Origin: Streptomyces glomeratus | Lineage (GTDB): Bacteria; Actinomycetota; Actinomycetes; Streptomycetales; Streptomycetaceae | Length of the DNA stretch: 64,000 bases | Assembly (NCBI RefSeq): GCF_021462825.1 | Contig: NZ_JAKEEB010000003.1 | Location: 124,001 to 188,000 of the forward strand | Reading direction: 5' to 3' | Shown: piece after piece, positions 6,797 to 17,688 of the stretch | How the letters are laid out: the number at the start of each line of letters is the position of its first letter | Numbering within the stretch: position 1 is the stretch's first letter | Notes under the pieces: model-generated | The model's input: only the letters and a program-made list of their open reading frames with translations | The model's database searches: none | What the model was told of the DNA's origin: nothing | Program-made: the position numbers and the translations under genes

Positions 6797-9007
6797 TCAG
6801 CCCTTGGACGGGTGCGGGGTGGAGCCGTATGCCGTCAGGAAGCGGTCGCGGAAGGCGCTCATCTTCCACACCGGCGCGTTGTGCGCGGGCCGCAGGCCGT
6901 CCGACCAGCCCCAGTCGGCGATCTTGTCGAACACCTTCGGGTCCTTCGCGACGATCGCGCACGGCACATCACGGCTGGCATGGTTGCCGCTGACCCGGGA
7001 GATCGGCTGGTGGTCGCCGAGGAAGACCAGGACCGTGTCGTCGTTGCCGTAGCGCTCGAGCCACTGGGTCAGGGCGGTCACCGAGTACTGGACGGTCTTG
7101 CCATACTCCTCCTTCGACCGGGTGGAGTCCGCGATGATGTCCGCCGGGTTGTTGCCCGCCTTCTGGATGGCGTCGAAGATCGACCCGTTGCCCAGCTGGT
7201 CCCAGCCGACCATCTTCGGAATCGGCGCCCAGGGCTGGTGGCTGGAGGTCAGGATGACGAACGACATCAGCGGCTTGTCGTGCTTCTTGCCGTGCACCCG
7301 CTGCTGGAACTGCTCCAGTGCGTACTGGTCCGGCATGGTCGACCAGCTGAACTTCGGGCCCCGATATCCGAGCTGGAAGGCGTTGTAGACCTTGTCGAGG
7401 CCGTACCACTTCGCCTCCGGCCAGCCCTTCTGCACACCCGGCATCACGCCGACCGTGTCCCAGGCGCCGGTCTTCTTGAACGCCTCGGTGAGGGTCAGGT
7501 GGTCGCTCGCGGTGACCGTGCGGTAGCGGTTCTGGTTGTTGACCCACAGGCCCGACATGAAGGTGGAGTGCCCGAGCCAGCTGCTGCCGCCGTACGTCGC
7601 GGAGGTCAGCCAGCCGCTCTTGGCGTGGAAGCCGGCCTTGGCCAGAGCCTGGGTGCTGACGTCGAGGGTCTTGTCGACACCGGGGGCCATGATCGGGTCC
7701 TCGACGGCGCTGCGGCCGTAGCTCTCGATGAACGTGAAGATCATGTCCTTGCCGCGCAGATCGGGCACCAGCTGGGAGCCCGGAGTGTCGCCGAAGGCGT
7801 CGACCTTCGCGGTCCTGGAGAACTCCCGCTCGTCGCGGATGGTCTCCCGGATCCGGTCCGAGCGGTACTGGAGCATCGTGACCGTGTGCTCGGCGGCCAG
7901 CGGCACGTCGCCGACCTGGAGGCTGAGGGCCTGGCAGGTCATCCACACCATGCTCAGGACCAGGACGGTACGGGTGGTGGTGGCACGGTGCCGGGCCATC
8001 AGATTGCTGAGCCGGACGACCGCGAGCGCCGTGACGCCGAGGATGACGGCGGGAATGGCGATTGCCGCGAGCAGCACGCCCAGGGCGCCCGAACCGCCCA
8101 GTGTGTCCTGGAGATAGGAGTAGGCGTCGCTGAACAGCGGCCAGTCGAGGATGACGTTGAAGCCGCGGCCGAGGTACTGGTAGAAGCCGATGTCCAGCAG
8201 GTTGAGCACGGTCATCACGCCGAGCACGACGCCGCCGAGCCAGGCCACGATCAGCCGGGGCCGCCGGGGCAGCGCGGTCAGCACGACGGCGCCGATGAGT
8301 GCCTCCACCGGGAGCCCGATGAACCCGGCGATCCGGACGTTCTCCGGCCGGTTGGGCATCACGAGGGAGACGACGACCAGCAGACCGGCGAGCACGGTGA
8401 CGGTGATGCCGATGACACGGGCGGCCGTGGGGTGACCGTGCTGCCAGGCCCGCAGCCGCCGCCTCCACCCGGAGCGGGCGGGGGCGGCGGCAGGGACGGT
8501 CTCGGCAGGGGCGGACTTCTCGGTGGGGGTGTCCGCCGCCGGCTCGCCGGGAGCCGAGGATGCCGAGGCGTCGGTCTGCTCGGGTGCGGGTGTGTCCGGC
8601 TCGTCCGTGGGCGGGTGCCTCGGTATCTCCGCGGGCTGCTTCTCCGCTGACGGTTGCTCCGCAGGCTGTTCCCGCGCCGAGGGTTGCTGCGCAGGCTGCT
8701 TCTCCGCCGGCTGTTCCCGCGCCGCCGGTTCCGCCGACGCCTGTTCCCGCGACGCCGGTTCCGCCGACGCCGGTTCCGCCGACGCCGGTTCCGCCGGCGC
8801 CGGTTGCTCCGGCGCCGGTTCGGGGGCTGCCGGTATCTCCTCCGCCTGCGGCTGGTTCTTCTCCTGCGGCCGGTTCTCCGCCTGCGGCCGGTCCTCCGTC
8901 TCCGGCCGTTCCTCCGTCTCCGGCCGCTCCTCCTCCGCTGGCAGGACCCCTTCGGTGACCGCCCCAGCCTTGTCCGTCTTCTGTCGTTGGCGTGTGTTGA
9001 GAGGCAA
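6797..9007 (-). CDS. LTA-synthase-like membrane sulfatase (phosphoglycerol-transferase fold)
   Basis: A 736-residue membrane protein. Residues about 1-180 are a Pro/Ala/Glu/Gln-rich, probably disordered cytoplasmic tail. About five transmembrane helices follow (roughly 195-375), then an extracellular alkaline-phosphatase-superfamily domain to the end. The F-I-E-S-Y-G-R-S stretch (Glu near residue 425) matches the first metal-site segment of LtaS-type enzymes, and F-L-G-D-H-Q-P (about 660) the distal Asp-His site. The family transfers glycerol-phosphate or similar groups onto lipids or glycans at the membrane face. The TTG start at 9007 is supported by AAGGA 8 nt upstream. The donor and acceptor cannot be read. 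Confidence 0.85.
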   Translation of the reverse strand: MPLNTRQRQKTDKAGAVTEGVLPAEEERPETEERPETEDRPQAENRPQEKNQPQAEEIPAAPEPAPEQPAPAEPASAEPASAEPASREQASAEPAAREQPAEKQPAQQPSAREQPAEQPSAEKQPAEIPRHPPTDEPDTPAPEQTDASASSAPGEPAADTPTEKSAPAETVPAAAPARSGWRRRLRAWQHGHPTAARVIGITVTVLAGLLVVVSLVMPNRPENVRIAGFIGLPVEALIGAVVLTALPRRPRLIVAWLGGVVLGVMTVLNLLDIGFYQYLGRGFNVILDWPLFSDAYSYLQDTLGGSGALGVLLAAIAIPAVILGVTALAVVRLSNLMARHRATTTRTVLVLSMVWMTCQALSLQVGDVPLAAEHTVTMLQYRSDRIRETIRDEREFSRTAKVDAFGDTPGSQLVPDLRGKDMIFTFIESYGRSAVEDPIMAPGVDKTLDVSTQALAKAGFHAKSGWLTSATYGGSSWLGHSTFMSGLWVNNQNRYRTVTASDHLTLTEAFKKTGAWDTVGVMPGVQKGWPEAKWYGLDKVYNAFQLGYRGPKFSWSTMPDQYALEQFQQRVHGKKHDKPLMSFVILTSSHQPWAPIPKMVGWDQLGNGSIFDAIQKAGNNPADIIADSTRSKEEYGKTVQYSVTALTQWLERYGNDDTVLVFLGDHQPISRVSGNHASRDVPCAIVAKDPKVFDKIADWGWSDGLRPAHNAPVWKMSAFRDRFLTAYGSTPHPSKG
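8752..8811. repeat. 15-bp tandem repeat within the LTA-like gene
   Basis: GACGCCGGTTCCGCC occurs three times exactly (8752-8766, 8767-8781, 8782-8796), with a degenerate fourth copy to 8811. On the coding strand each unit gives the pentapeptide A-E-P-A-S. The surrounding Ala/Pro/Glu/Gln-rich tail looks like older decayed copies. Slippage could vary the tail length between strains. Confidence 0.8.
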
Positions 9008-9187
9008 CCCGAGGGTCCTTCCGTGCGAAGCCCGTGGTGGAGGGGGCGGGCCACGCTGGGGAGGCTGGGCCCGCCGTCATCCCGTACGGGCAGCCACGGG
9101 GCTACGTTCAAGCCGATCGCCCCAGCGCCCGGCAAACACCCGGCAAACCGGAGGTCAACCGGCCCGGAACGGGTCCACGGGCCCCGG

Positions 9188-11125
9188 CTAGGCGCCTCCC
9201 ACCGCGGTGAGCAACGCGAGCGGTGTCGCTGCCGAACGGGACTCGCGGGTGCAGGCGTGCGGGTACGGCACCGGCTCCGGATGCGTGTCGCGGCCGTAGC
9301 CCGCGAGCACCTCCGGCAGCCGGTGGCCCGTCGCCGTCGCCGCCTCCACCAGCGCGTGCGCCACCGCACGGGCCTCGTCATGCAGCCCGTAGCGCGCCAG
9401 GCCCAGCGTGATCAGCGCGTTGTCGTGCGGCCAGACCGAGCCTCGGTGGTACGACATCGGGTGGTACGCCGCCTGGCCCGCGGCCAGCGTGCGCACGCCC
9501 CAGCCGGAGAAGAAGTCGGGCTCCAGGAGACGCCGGCCGACCAGTTCGCCGTACTCCTTGTCCAGCAGACCCGACCAGAGCAGATGCCCGGCGTCCGACG
9601 CGAGCGCGTTGACCTGGCGGCCCTCGCCGTCCAGCGCGAGCGCGGGGAAGGCGTGCTCCTCCATCCAGAAGTCGCGCTGGAAGCGGTCCCGCAGGTCTCC
9701 GGCCGTCTGTTCGAGGAGCGCCGCGTACACCTCGTCGTCCCACACCGTGCGCGCCAGGTGCGCGGTGCGGCGCAGCGCGTCGTACGCGTAGCCTTGCGCC
9801 CCCGCCGCCATCACCGGCCCGTGCGGACGGCTGCCGTCGGCGGAGCAGATCGCGCCGGGGGAGTCCTTCCAGTTCTGGTTGGCGAGGCCGCCCTGGTCGG
9901 CGCGGTAGACGAGGTAGCCGCGGGAGGTGAGCCCGCCGTGGTCCAGCATCCAGCCGATCGCCGCCCGGGCGTTGGGCTCCAGGCGGCGGGCCGGGGCCAC
10001 GTCACCGGTCTGCTCGACATACGCCCCCAGCAGCACCAGGAACAGAGGGGTCGCGTCGACCGAGCCGTAGTAGCGCCCGTACGGCACCTGCCCGAAGTGC
10101 GCCAGCTCCCCGTGCCGCACCTCGTGCACGATCTTCCCCGGCTGGGCCACCGAACGGGTGTTGACCTCGGTCGCCTGCGTCGCGGCGAGCGCGGGCAGGG
10201 TGGCCGCGGCCAGCCGGGGGCGGTAGGGCAGCGCGAAGAGGGAGGTGAGAAGAGCGTCGCGGCCCAGCAGCGCGAGGAACCAGGGCGCGCCCGCGGCGGG
10301 GACGAGCAGCTCCTCGCCGTCGGGGCCGGTCGCCGGGACCTGGAGCGAGGCCAGGTCGGACAGGCCCCGCGCACACGCCGTGGCCAGTTCCGGCCAGCCG
10401 GTGGGGAACGCCACGCCCTCCATGAACTCGCCTTCCAGCGCGAGCAGTCGCTCGCCGGCGGCGGCGGGGGACGCCGGGACCACCGGGTCCTGCGTGGTCC
10501 CGTGCGGGCGGGCGGCGACGCGCAGCAGCAGCTCCGCAGAGCCGTGCGGCTGAAGCTCCAGGATCCAGACCAGGCGGCGGGCGCCCGTGCCGGTCTCCTC
10601 CACACCGTCCGGTGCGGGCTCGGCCGTGACGGTGGTACAGGACCGCCACTCGCCGCGCCGGTAACTGAACTCCACGCCGTCGTCGAGGATGTCACGGGAG
10701 CGGACGGCGCCCGTCTTGGCGTAGGTACGGTGGTCGGAGCGCAGTTCGAACTGGTCGGTGAAGTCGGCGTCCGCGGTCACCGCCACACGCACGGTGGTGG
10801 GCACCGGGCGATTGCTGGTGACCCGCAGCGACTCCACGAACGCGCCGTCCACCACGGCCTGTTCACGGAAGAAGGTGTGCGCGGGCGGCTCCTGCCTGCC
10901 GCCTCGCGGTACGAGGACGCAGCGTGCCGTGTCCCCGTCGGCGATCTGCGTGAGCGTCTCGGGCACGGCGCCGTCGACGGTGAGCTGCCACCGGCTCAGG
11001 TGCCGTGCGTCCCGTACGAATAACCCGGCCGGGGAGTTGCCGCCCCGCACCCCGCTGATGTCCCCGCCGTCGCCCAGGGCGGCGAACGTACCGCCGTGCA
11101 CGAGCAGGTGATGCCGGTCCGTCAT
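9188..11125 (-). CDS. Glycogen-debranching-type (amylo-alpha-1,6-glucosidase-like) glycoside hydrolase
   Basis: A 645-residue protein. Residues about 5-210 form the beta-rich N-terminal domain of bacterial debranching-like proteins: the opening H-G-G-T-F-A-A-L, then G-L-F-V-R-D-A-R-H-L-S-R-W. The rest is an (alpha/alpha)6 barrel, with P-W-F-L-A-L-L-G-R-D-A-L-L-T-S, then N-Q-N-W-K-D-S and S-Y-H-R-G-S-V-W-P-H-D-N-A-L, features of GH63/GH15-like families. It probably hydrolyses an alpha-linked glucan or oligosaccharide in the cytoplasm, as no signal peptide is seen. Its start overlaps the stop of the upstream hydrolase by 4 nt, so the two are translationally coupled. Confidence 0.85.
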   Translation of the reverse strand: MTDRHHLLVHGGTFAALGDGGDISGVRGGNSPAGLFVRDARHLSRWQLTVDGAVPETLTQIADGDTARCVLVPRGGRQEPPAHTFFREQAVVDGAFVESLRVTSNRPVPTTVRVAVTADADFTDQFELRSDHRTYAKTGAVRSRDILDDGVEFSYRRGEWRSCTTVTAEPAPDGVEETGTGARRLVWILELQPHGSAELLLRVAARPHGTTQDPVVPASPAAAGERLLALEGEFMEGVAFPTGWPELATACARGLSDLASLQVPATGPDGEELLVPAAGAPWFLALLGRDALLTSLFALPYRPRLAAATLPALAATQATEVNTRSVAQPGKIVHEVRHGELAHFGQVPYGRYYGSVDATPLFLVLLGAYVEQTGDVAPARRLEPNARAAIGWMLDHGGLTSRGYLVYRADQGGLANQNWKDSPGAICSADGSRPHGPVMAAGAQGYAYDALRRTAHLARTVWDDEVYAALLEQTAGDLRDRFQRDFWMEEHAFPALALDGEGRQVNALASDAGHLLWSGLLDKEYGELVGRRLLEPDFFSGWGVRTLAAGQAAYHPMSYHRGSVWPHDNALITLGLARYGLHDEARAVAHALVEAATATGHRLPEVLAGYGRDTHPEPVPYPHACTRESRSAATPLALLTAVGGA

Positions 11126-12906
11126 CCCCGGTCCCCTCCCTTGTCACTTCTGTCGAACGTGCCGGTGCCCATGGGGGTCACGCCGTGTCCGGCATGAGGG
11201 TCCCCTTTGTTCGGATTCACCCGTGGGTGTGGGGGGTTGTGCAGCAGATCCAGCGTGAGCGCGGCGGTCCAGCCGAAGCCCAGTGCCCCGCACGCCTCGC
11301 CGGTGTACGGGTCGACGTATTCGGCGAAGTCCGAGGAGTCCGCCGTCTCCAGCAGGGCCTCGCGCAGGGCGTCGGCCGCCGCATGCTCCGTGTGTGTCCT
11401 GAGGCCGTGCTCCAGCAGCCAGCCGGTGTTGAACCAGGCGGGGCCGCGCCAGTACCGGTGCGGGTCGAACGCCTCGCCGAGCAGGTCATAGCTCGGCACC
11501 AGCCGGGTGGCGCCGCCCAGCCCGAAGTGCGGGCCGGACAGCGTGCGCACGAGCGCCGCCGCGACATCACGGGGAAGCGTGGGCAGGAGCAACGGGATGA
11601 GCCCGGAGACACTGCGTTCGGGGACGAGCGCGCCGGCGGGAGAGCGCCGCTCCGATGCGAGAGCACTGCTCCGCGAGCACTGCTCTGTCTCGCGAGCGCC
11701 GCTCCGAGAGCGCCGCTCGCGACTGTGAGCGCTGCTCCCATCGCGCCGCTCGGCGTCGGGCCGCCCGCCTCGAGAGCGCCGCTCCGGCTCAAGAGCGCCG
11801 CTCCGAGCGCGCCGATCCGCTTCCCGAGGGCCTCGAGAGCGCCGCTCCGATTCGAGAGCACCGCTCCCTCCCGCTCCCGTCCCGCCCCGCAGGTCCCGGC
11901 AGAAGAACATCTCCTCGGCCGGGTCCCAGAGGCGGTCGACGAGGGCGGTCGTCAGGCGCTGTGCGCGGGCGTGGCGGGCGGTGCCCGTCGCACCCAACTC
12001 CCGCGCTATCCGGGCCAGCGCGTGTTCCGACACGATCAGCAGCGCGTTGAACGCCGGATCCTCCACCGCGAACTCGCCCGCGCCGTCGGCGTATCCACGA
12101 TCCCGGTAGTCCGTCGCCAGCCGCACGTACCGCCCGTAGTCCAGATCCGTCGGCCGGTCCTCGGGTGCGCCGTGGTCCAGGTCGGCGCGGCGGAAGGAGC
12201 GGGCCGGGGCCGGGGTGATCCGGGACAGCGGCGCGTCCCAGGCGGGGCTGTTGTCCATGCCCTGCTCCCACGGGTGCACCACCGAGACGAGCCCGCCGCC
12301 GCCCAGGTCCCGGCGATGCAGCAGATAGCGGTGCCAGGCGGCGAGCCGCGGGTAGACGCGGGGCAGGAACCCGCGGGCCCTGGAGAGCACCGGATCGGCT
12401 CGGTGCACCAGCCAGGCCGCCAGCGCGTGCACCGGTGGCTGCACGATGCCCGAGGTCTGTACGGTGCGCGGGGCGCCCGCAGCACGCCCCGCGGTCGAGG
12501 AGCGCCAGAAGTCGGGGCTCGGGAAGTACGCGTCGAGCGGTACGGAGGGGTTGAAGACGATGTGCGGGATGCGCCCGTCCGCCCACTGGGCGTCGAGCAG
12601 CGTCTCCAGTTCGGTCTGTGCCCTCAGCGGGGACAGATGGCGCAGGCCGATCGCGATGAACGCCGAGTCCCAGGACCACTGGTGCGGGTACAGGCCGCGC
12701 GAGGGCACCGTGGAGGCTCCCGTCCAGTTGTCGTCGAGCACCTGTGCGGCCCTGGCGTGCAGCGTCCGCGAGGGTTCGGCGGGATCGTATACAGCAGGTC
12801 CGGATCGGGGGATCCGGTGCGGGCCGGACGTCGGCGGCGTGCCGGGGGCGCGCCCGGGGCCGGCAGGCCCCGTACGGCGGGCGGCGAGTTGGGTCGAGCG
12901 GTCCAC
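11122..12906 (-). CDS. MGH1-like glycoside hydrolase with a repeat-derived insertion
   Basis: A 594-residue (alpha/alpha)6-barrel hydrolase of the GH63/mannosylglycerate-hydrolase-like group. Y-P-H-Q-W-S-W-D-S-A-F holds the usual Trp-Asp active-site segment; N-S-P-A-W-D and R-G-P-A-W-F-N-T-G-W appear later. The GTG start at 12906 has GGAG 6 nt upstream. Between about residues 340 and 430 the fold is interrupted by a low-complexity Arg/Ser/Glu stretch built from alternating E-R-R-S and S-G-A-L-E, encoded by the palindromic DNA repeats at 11642-11866. It is coupled to the debranching-type gene and divergent from a ROK regulator. The precise sugar is unknown. Confidence 0.82.
   Translation of the reverse strand: MDRSTQLAARRTGPAGPGRAPGTPPTSGPHRIPRSGPAVYDPAEPSRTLHARAAQVLDDNWTGASTVPSRGLYPHQWSWDSAFIAIGLRHLSPLRAQTELETLLDAQWADGRIPHIVFNPSVPLDAYFPSPDFWRSSTAGRAAGAPRTVQTSGIVQPPVHALAAWLVHRADPVLSRARGFLPRVYPRLAAWHRYLLHRRDLGGGGLVSVVHPWEQGMDNSPAWDAPLSRITPAPARSFRRADLDHGAPEDRPTDLDYGRYVRLATDYRDRGYADGAGEFAVEDPAFNALLIVSEHALARIARELGATGTARHARAQRLTTALVDRLWDPAEEMFFCRDLRGGTGAGGSGALESERRSRGPREADRRARSGALEPERRSRGGRPDAERRDGSSAHSRERRSRSGARETEQCSRSSALASERRSPAGALVPERSVSGLIPLLLPTLPRDVAAALVRTLSGPHFGLGGATRLVPSYDLLGEAFDPHRYWRGPAWFNTGWLLEHGLRTHTEHAAADALREALLETADSSDFAEYVDPYTGEACGALGFGWTAALTLDLLHNPPHPRVNPNKGDPHAGHGVTPMGTGTFDRSDKGGDRG
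11642..11866. repeat. Array of 11-bp palindromic repeats inside a coding region
   Basis: At least ten copies of GAGC(G/A)C(C/T)GCTC lie within 225 bp. Perfect GAGCGCCGCTC copies start at 11642, 11694, 11708, 11774, 11793 and 11837. GAGCACTGCTC copies start at 11661 and 11675. Variants start at 11727 and 11856. Each unit is a 5-bp inverted repeat around one base, and the G-to-A change in one arm is matched by C-to-T in the other, so symmetry is kept. Units are read in two different frames (E-R-R-S and S-G-A-L), which points to DNA-level spread and not protein selection. Confidence 0.8.
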
Positions 12907-12942
12907 TCAGGTCTCCCCGGAAGACGTCCTGTCGCGCGGGTT

Positions 12943-12957
12943 CGGTAGTAGCTACCG
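12943..12957. promoter_or_regulatory. Palindrome in the hydrolase/ROK divergent promoter
   Basis: CGGTAG-TAG-CTACCG is a perfect 6+3+6 inverted repeat in the 121-bp space between the hydrolase start (12906) and the ROK start (13028). An AT-rich stretch (about 12965-13000) beside it probably holds promoter elements. It is a plausible operator for the ROK regulator. Confidence 0.45.
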
Positions 12958-13027
12958 TGGGGTTACGTCTATTTAACACGCAAAACTCACTATGTAAGGC
13001 AGGGTTGGTGAACGCAAGGGGGTGCGC

Positions 13028-14248
13028 ATGAGTGGAAGGGCCGGAAAGCCGGGCAGCCAGGCCAGCGCCGGAGATCTGCTCGAGTTGGTGCGCAGTGGCC
13101 GTGCCACGACCCGGGGTGCCCTCCAGCAGGCCACGGGCCTGTCCCGGGCCACGGTGGGGCAGCGCCTGGACCGCCTCTTCCGGGCCGGGTGGCTGCGCGA
13201 GGGTGCGGGCGGACCGGTCGACTCCCCGCTCGGCGGGCGCCCCTCGATCACCCTGGAGTTCGACGACGCTCACGCCGTGGTGCTGGCCGCCGACCTCGAC
13301 ACCCGTCACGCCCGTGCCGCCGTCCTGTCGCTGGCCGGCGAGATCCTGGCCGAGCACGCCGGGACTCTGGTCGTGGAGGAGGGCCCGGACGCCGTGCTCG
13401 GGGAACTGGGCCGCTGGTTCGGCCGGTTGCTGGAGAAGGCGGGCCACCGGGCGCATGAGGTCTGCGGGATCGGGCTCGCCGTCCCCGGGCCCGTGGACAG
13501 CGACACCGGACGGGTCGTGCAGCCACCGATCATGCCGGGCTGGGACGGATTCGACATCAGGGGGCGCCTGGGCCGCGCCTTCGCCGAGCATGCGCACGGC
13601 GCCGCGGAGGTGCCCGTGTTCGTGGACAACGACGCGAACCTGATGGCGTACGGGGAACAGCGCACCGGGTACCCGGACTGCTCGGCGTTCGTATTGGTCA
13701 AGGTGTCCACCGGCATAGGCGCGGGGATGGTCGTCGACGGCCGTGTCTACCGCGGTGTGGACGGGGGTGCCGGGGACATCGGGCACATCCGGGTCCCGGA
13801 GGGCGCGGACGCGCTGTGCCGGTGCGGTTCGTACGGCTGTCTCGCCGCCGTGGCGAGCGGAGGTGCCGTCGCGCGCCGGCTCGCCGAGGCGGGGGTGCCG
13901 GCCGCCTCCGGCTCGGACGTGCGGGACCTGCTGACCGCGGGGCACCCGGGGGCCGCCGCACTCGCCCGGGACGCGGGACGGCGGGTCGGGGACGTCCTGG
14001 CGACGGTCGTGACCCTGATGAACCCCGGCGTGCTGATGATCGCCGGAGATCTGGCGGGAACACCGTTCCTGACGGGCGTGCGGGAACTGCTGTACCAGCG
14101 GGCGCTGCCGCGCTCCACCGCGCGCCTGGACGTGGTGACCTCGCGGCTCGGGGAGCGGGCGGGGCTGGTCGGGGCGGGTGCCCTGGTCGTCGAGCACCTC
14201 TACGCGGCGGACCGGGTGGAGGAGCGGCTGCTCGCTCTCGGGGTGTGA
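13028..14248 (+). CDS. ROK-family transcriptional regulator
   Basis: A 406-residue repressor with an N-terminal winged helix (residues about 12-70) fused to a sugar-kinase-like ROK domain. Seen: V-D-N-D-A-N-L-M-A-Y-G-E, G-T-G-I-G-A-like S-T-G-I-G-A-G-M-V, G-A-G-D-I-G-H-I, and the zinc motif C-R-C-G-S-Y-G-C (CxCGxxGC). Such proteins bind a sugar and release DNA. The ATG at 13028 follows AAGGGGG; a GTG two codons earlier is possible. It diverges from the two-hydrolase operon, so it probably regulates use of the same glycan. Confidence 0.9.
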   Translation: MSGRAGKPGSQASAGDLLELVRSGRATTRGALQQATGLSRATVGQRLDRLFRAGWLREGAGGPVDSPLGGRPSITLEFDDAHAVVLAADLDTRHARAAVLSLAGEILAEHAGTLVVEEGPDAVLGELGRWFGRLLEKAGHRAHEVCGIGLAVPGPVDSDTGRVVQPPIMPGWDGFDIRGRLGRAFAEHAHGAAEVPVFVDNDANLMAYGEQRTGYPDCSAFVLVKVSTGIGAGMVVDGRVYRGVDGGAGDIGHIRVPEGADALCRCGSYGCLAAVASGGAVARRLAEAGVPAASGSDVRDLLTAGHPGAAALARDAGRRVGDVLATVVTLMNPGVLMIAGDLAGTPFLTGVRELLYQRALPRSTARLDVVTSRLGERAGLVGAGALVVEHLYAADRVEERLLALGV

Positions 14249-14363
14249 CGTGCCCGGCCGGTTCGCCGGGCGTTCCGGGGTCCCGGGCATGACCGGTGCG
14301 TTTCCGTCCGTATCCACGTCCGCATGGAGAAATCGGACCGTCTCGCATAGCGTGATTCTCGCC

Positions 14364-14378
14364 ACCCCTGATAGGGGT
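14364..14378. promoter_or_regulatory. Palindrome ACCCCT-GAT-AGGGGT
   Basis: A perfect 6+3+6 inverted repeat, the first of four in the ppdK leader. It could be a hairpin terminating the ROK gene, whose stop lies about 115 bp upstream, or a protein site. Confidence 0.4.
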
Positions 14379-14380
14379 TA

Positions 14381-14394
14381 CGCTCAGATGAGCG
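14381..14394. promoter_or_regulatory. Palindrome CGCTCAGATGAGCG, first copy
   Basis: 6-bp arms CGCTCA/TGAGCG around GA. The same arms recur exactly 100 bp downstream at 14481-14494. Two matching dyads in one leader suggest binding sites for a single regulator. Confidence 0.45.
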
Positions 14395-14423
14395 GATCAT
14401 GCGCGGCTGCACTTCTCAAAGGG

Positions 14424-14438
14424 TGGCACTGAGTGCCA
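14424..14438. promoter_or_regulatory. Palindrome TGGCACT-G-AGTGCCA
   Basis: A perfect 7+1+7 inverted repeat. The half-site GGCACT resembles a CIRCE half (GCACTC), but the spacing is wrong, so I do not call it CIRCE. It lies between the two CGCTCA dyads. Confidence 0.45.
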
Positions 14439-14480
14439 TCTCTTGATCGTTCATCGATCGAAATCATGCGTGCCATGAGT

Positions 14481-14494
14481 CGCTCATATGAGCG
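14481..14494. promoter_or_regulatory. Palindrome CGCTCATATGAGCG, second copy
   Basis: A perfect 14-bp palindrome sharing both 6-bp arms with the copy at 14381. It is 203 bp upstream of the ppdK start codon. Confidence 0.5.
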
Positions 14495-14696
14495 GGGAAC
14501 CGGGCGTGGGGGCCCTGGGTGTGTTCAAGAAGTGAAAACATCCCCCGGTCGACGCTTGCGAAGCTTTGACTTTCGATCCAGTGGCGGACGAGTGGTTACA
14601 GGCGCATGACGCGCAAGTGGACGTACCCAGGCTCCTTTGATCTGGGTATGTTCCTCGCCGTCAGGGCAGCCATCGCGTCCTCGAGGAGTCGAGACC

Positions 14697-17438
<2,742 letters not shown>

Positions 17439-17454
17439 CGCACACCGCAAGACC

Positions 17455-17508
17455 TCCGGAGCCGTCGTCGGTACCCGACCCTCACCGACTCACGAAGGCG
17501 GCTCCGGA
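17455..17508 (+). terminator. First hairpin after ppdK
   Basis: TCCGGAGCCG (17455-17464) pairs with CGGCTCCGGA (17499-17508), a perfect 10-bp stem but with a long 34-nt loop. It begins 16 bp after the ppdK stop codon. Confidence 0.5.
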
Positions 17509-17515
17509 CCATCCA

Positions 17516-17554
17516 GAGAGGGCGGCATCCCTGTGCGGGGGGTGCCGCCCTCTC
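17516..17554 (+). terminator. Strong hairpin after ppdK
   Basis: GAGAGGGCGGCA (17516-17527) and TGCCGCCCTCTC (17543-17554) form a perfect 12-bp stem around a 15-nt loop, followed by the short TCGTCG. It is the most likely ppdK terminator and insulates the nirBD control region. Confidence 0.75.
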
Positions 17555-17638
17555 GTCGTACCCGGACGCCGTGCCGCGCCCCGGCGTCCGCCCCTCACAC
17601 CAGCGTCCGGCCGCTGCTGAGCGCAGCGTTCCGCCCGG

Positions 17639-17665
17639 GAAACAGGGGTGATGCGGCCGGGTAAC
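17639..17665. promoter_or_regulatory. Candidate GlnR-type boxes upstream of nirBD
   Basis: GAAAC (17639-17643) and GTAAC (17661-17665) start exactly 22 bp apart, two helical turns, with a weaker GATGC midway. GTnAC and GAAAC are the half-boxes of the Streptomyces nitrogen regulator GlnR, and nirB is a known GlnR target in S. coelicolor. The match is partial and order-dependent, so this is only a candidate. Confidence 0.3.
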
Positions 17666-17688
17666 GTCGGCGCCGCACGCTGCGGTGC

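Larger units (their letters stand above)
14249..14696. other. 448-bp non-coding leader upstream of ppdK, rich in palindromes
   Basis: No convincing gene lies here; short frames have poor codon usage and no ribosome-binding sites. It holds four short palindromes between 14364 and 14494, then a stretch with relatively low G+C (14525-14600) where a promoter is likely. I could not fix -10/-35 hexamers. A TTGACT at 14566-14571 lacks a well-spaced partner. No known riboswitch was recognised. Confidence 0.6.

Noticed and set aside
14424..14438. CIRCE heat-shock element
   Set aside because: CIRCE has 9-bp arms separated by 9 bp; this palindrome has 7-bp arms with a single central base.
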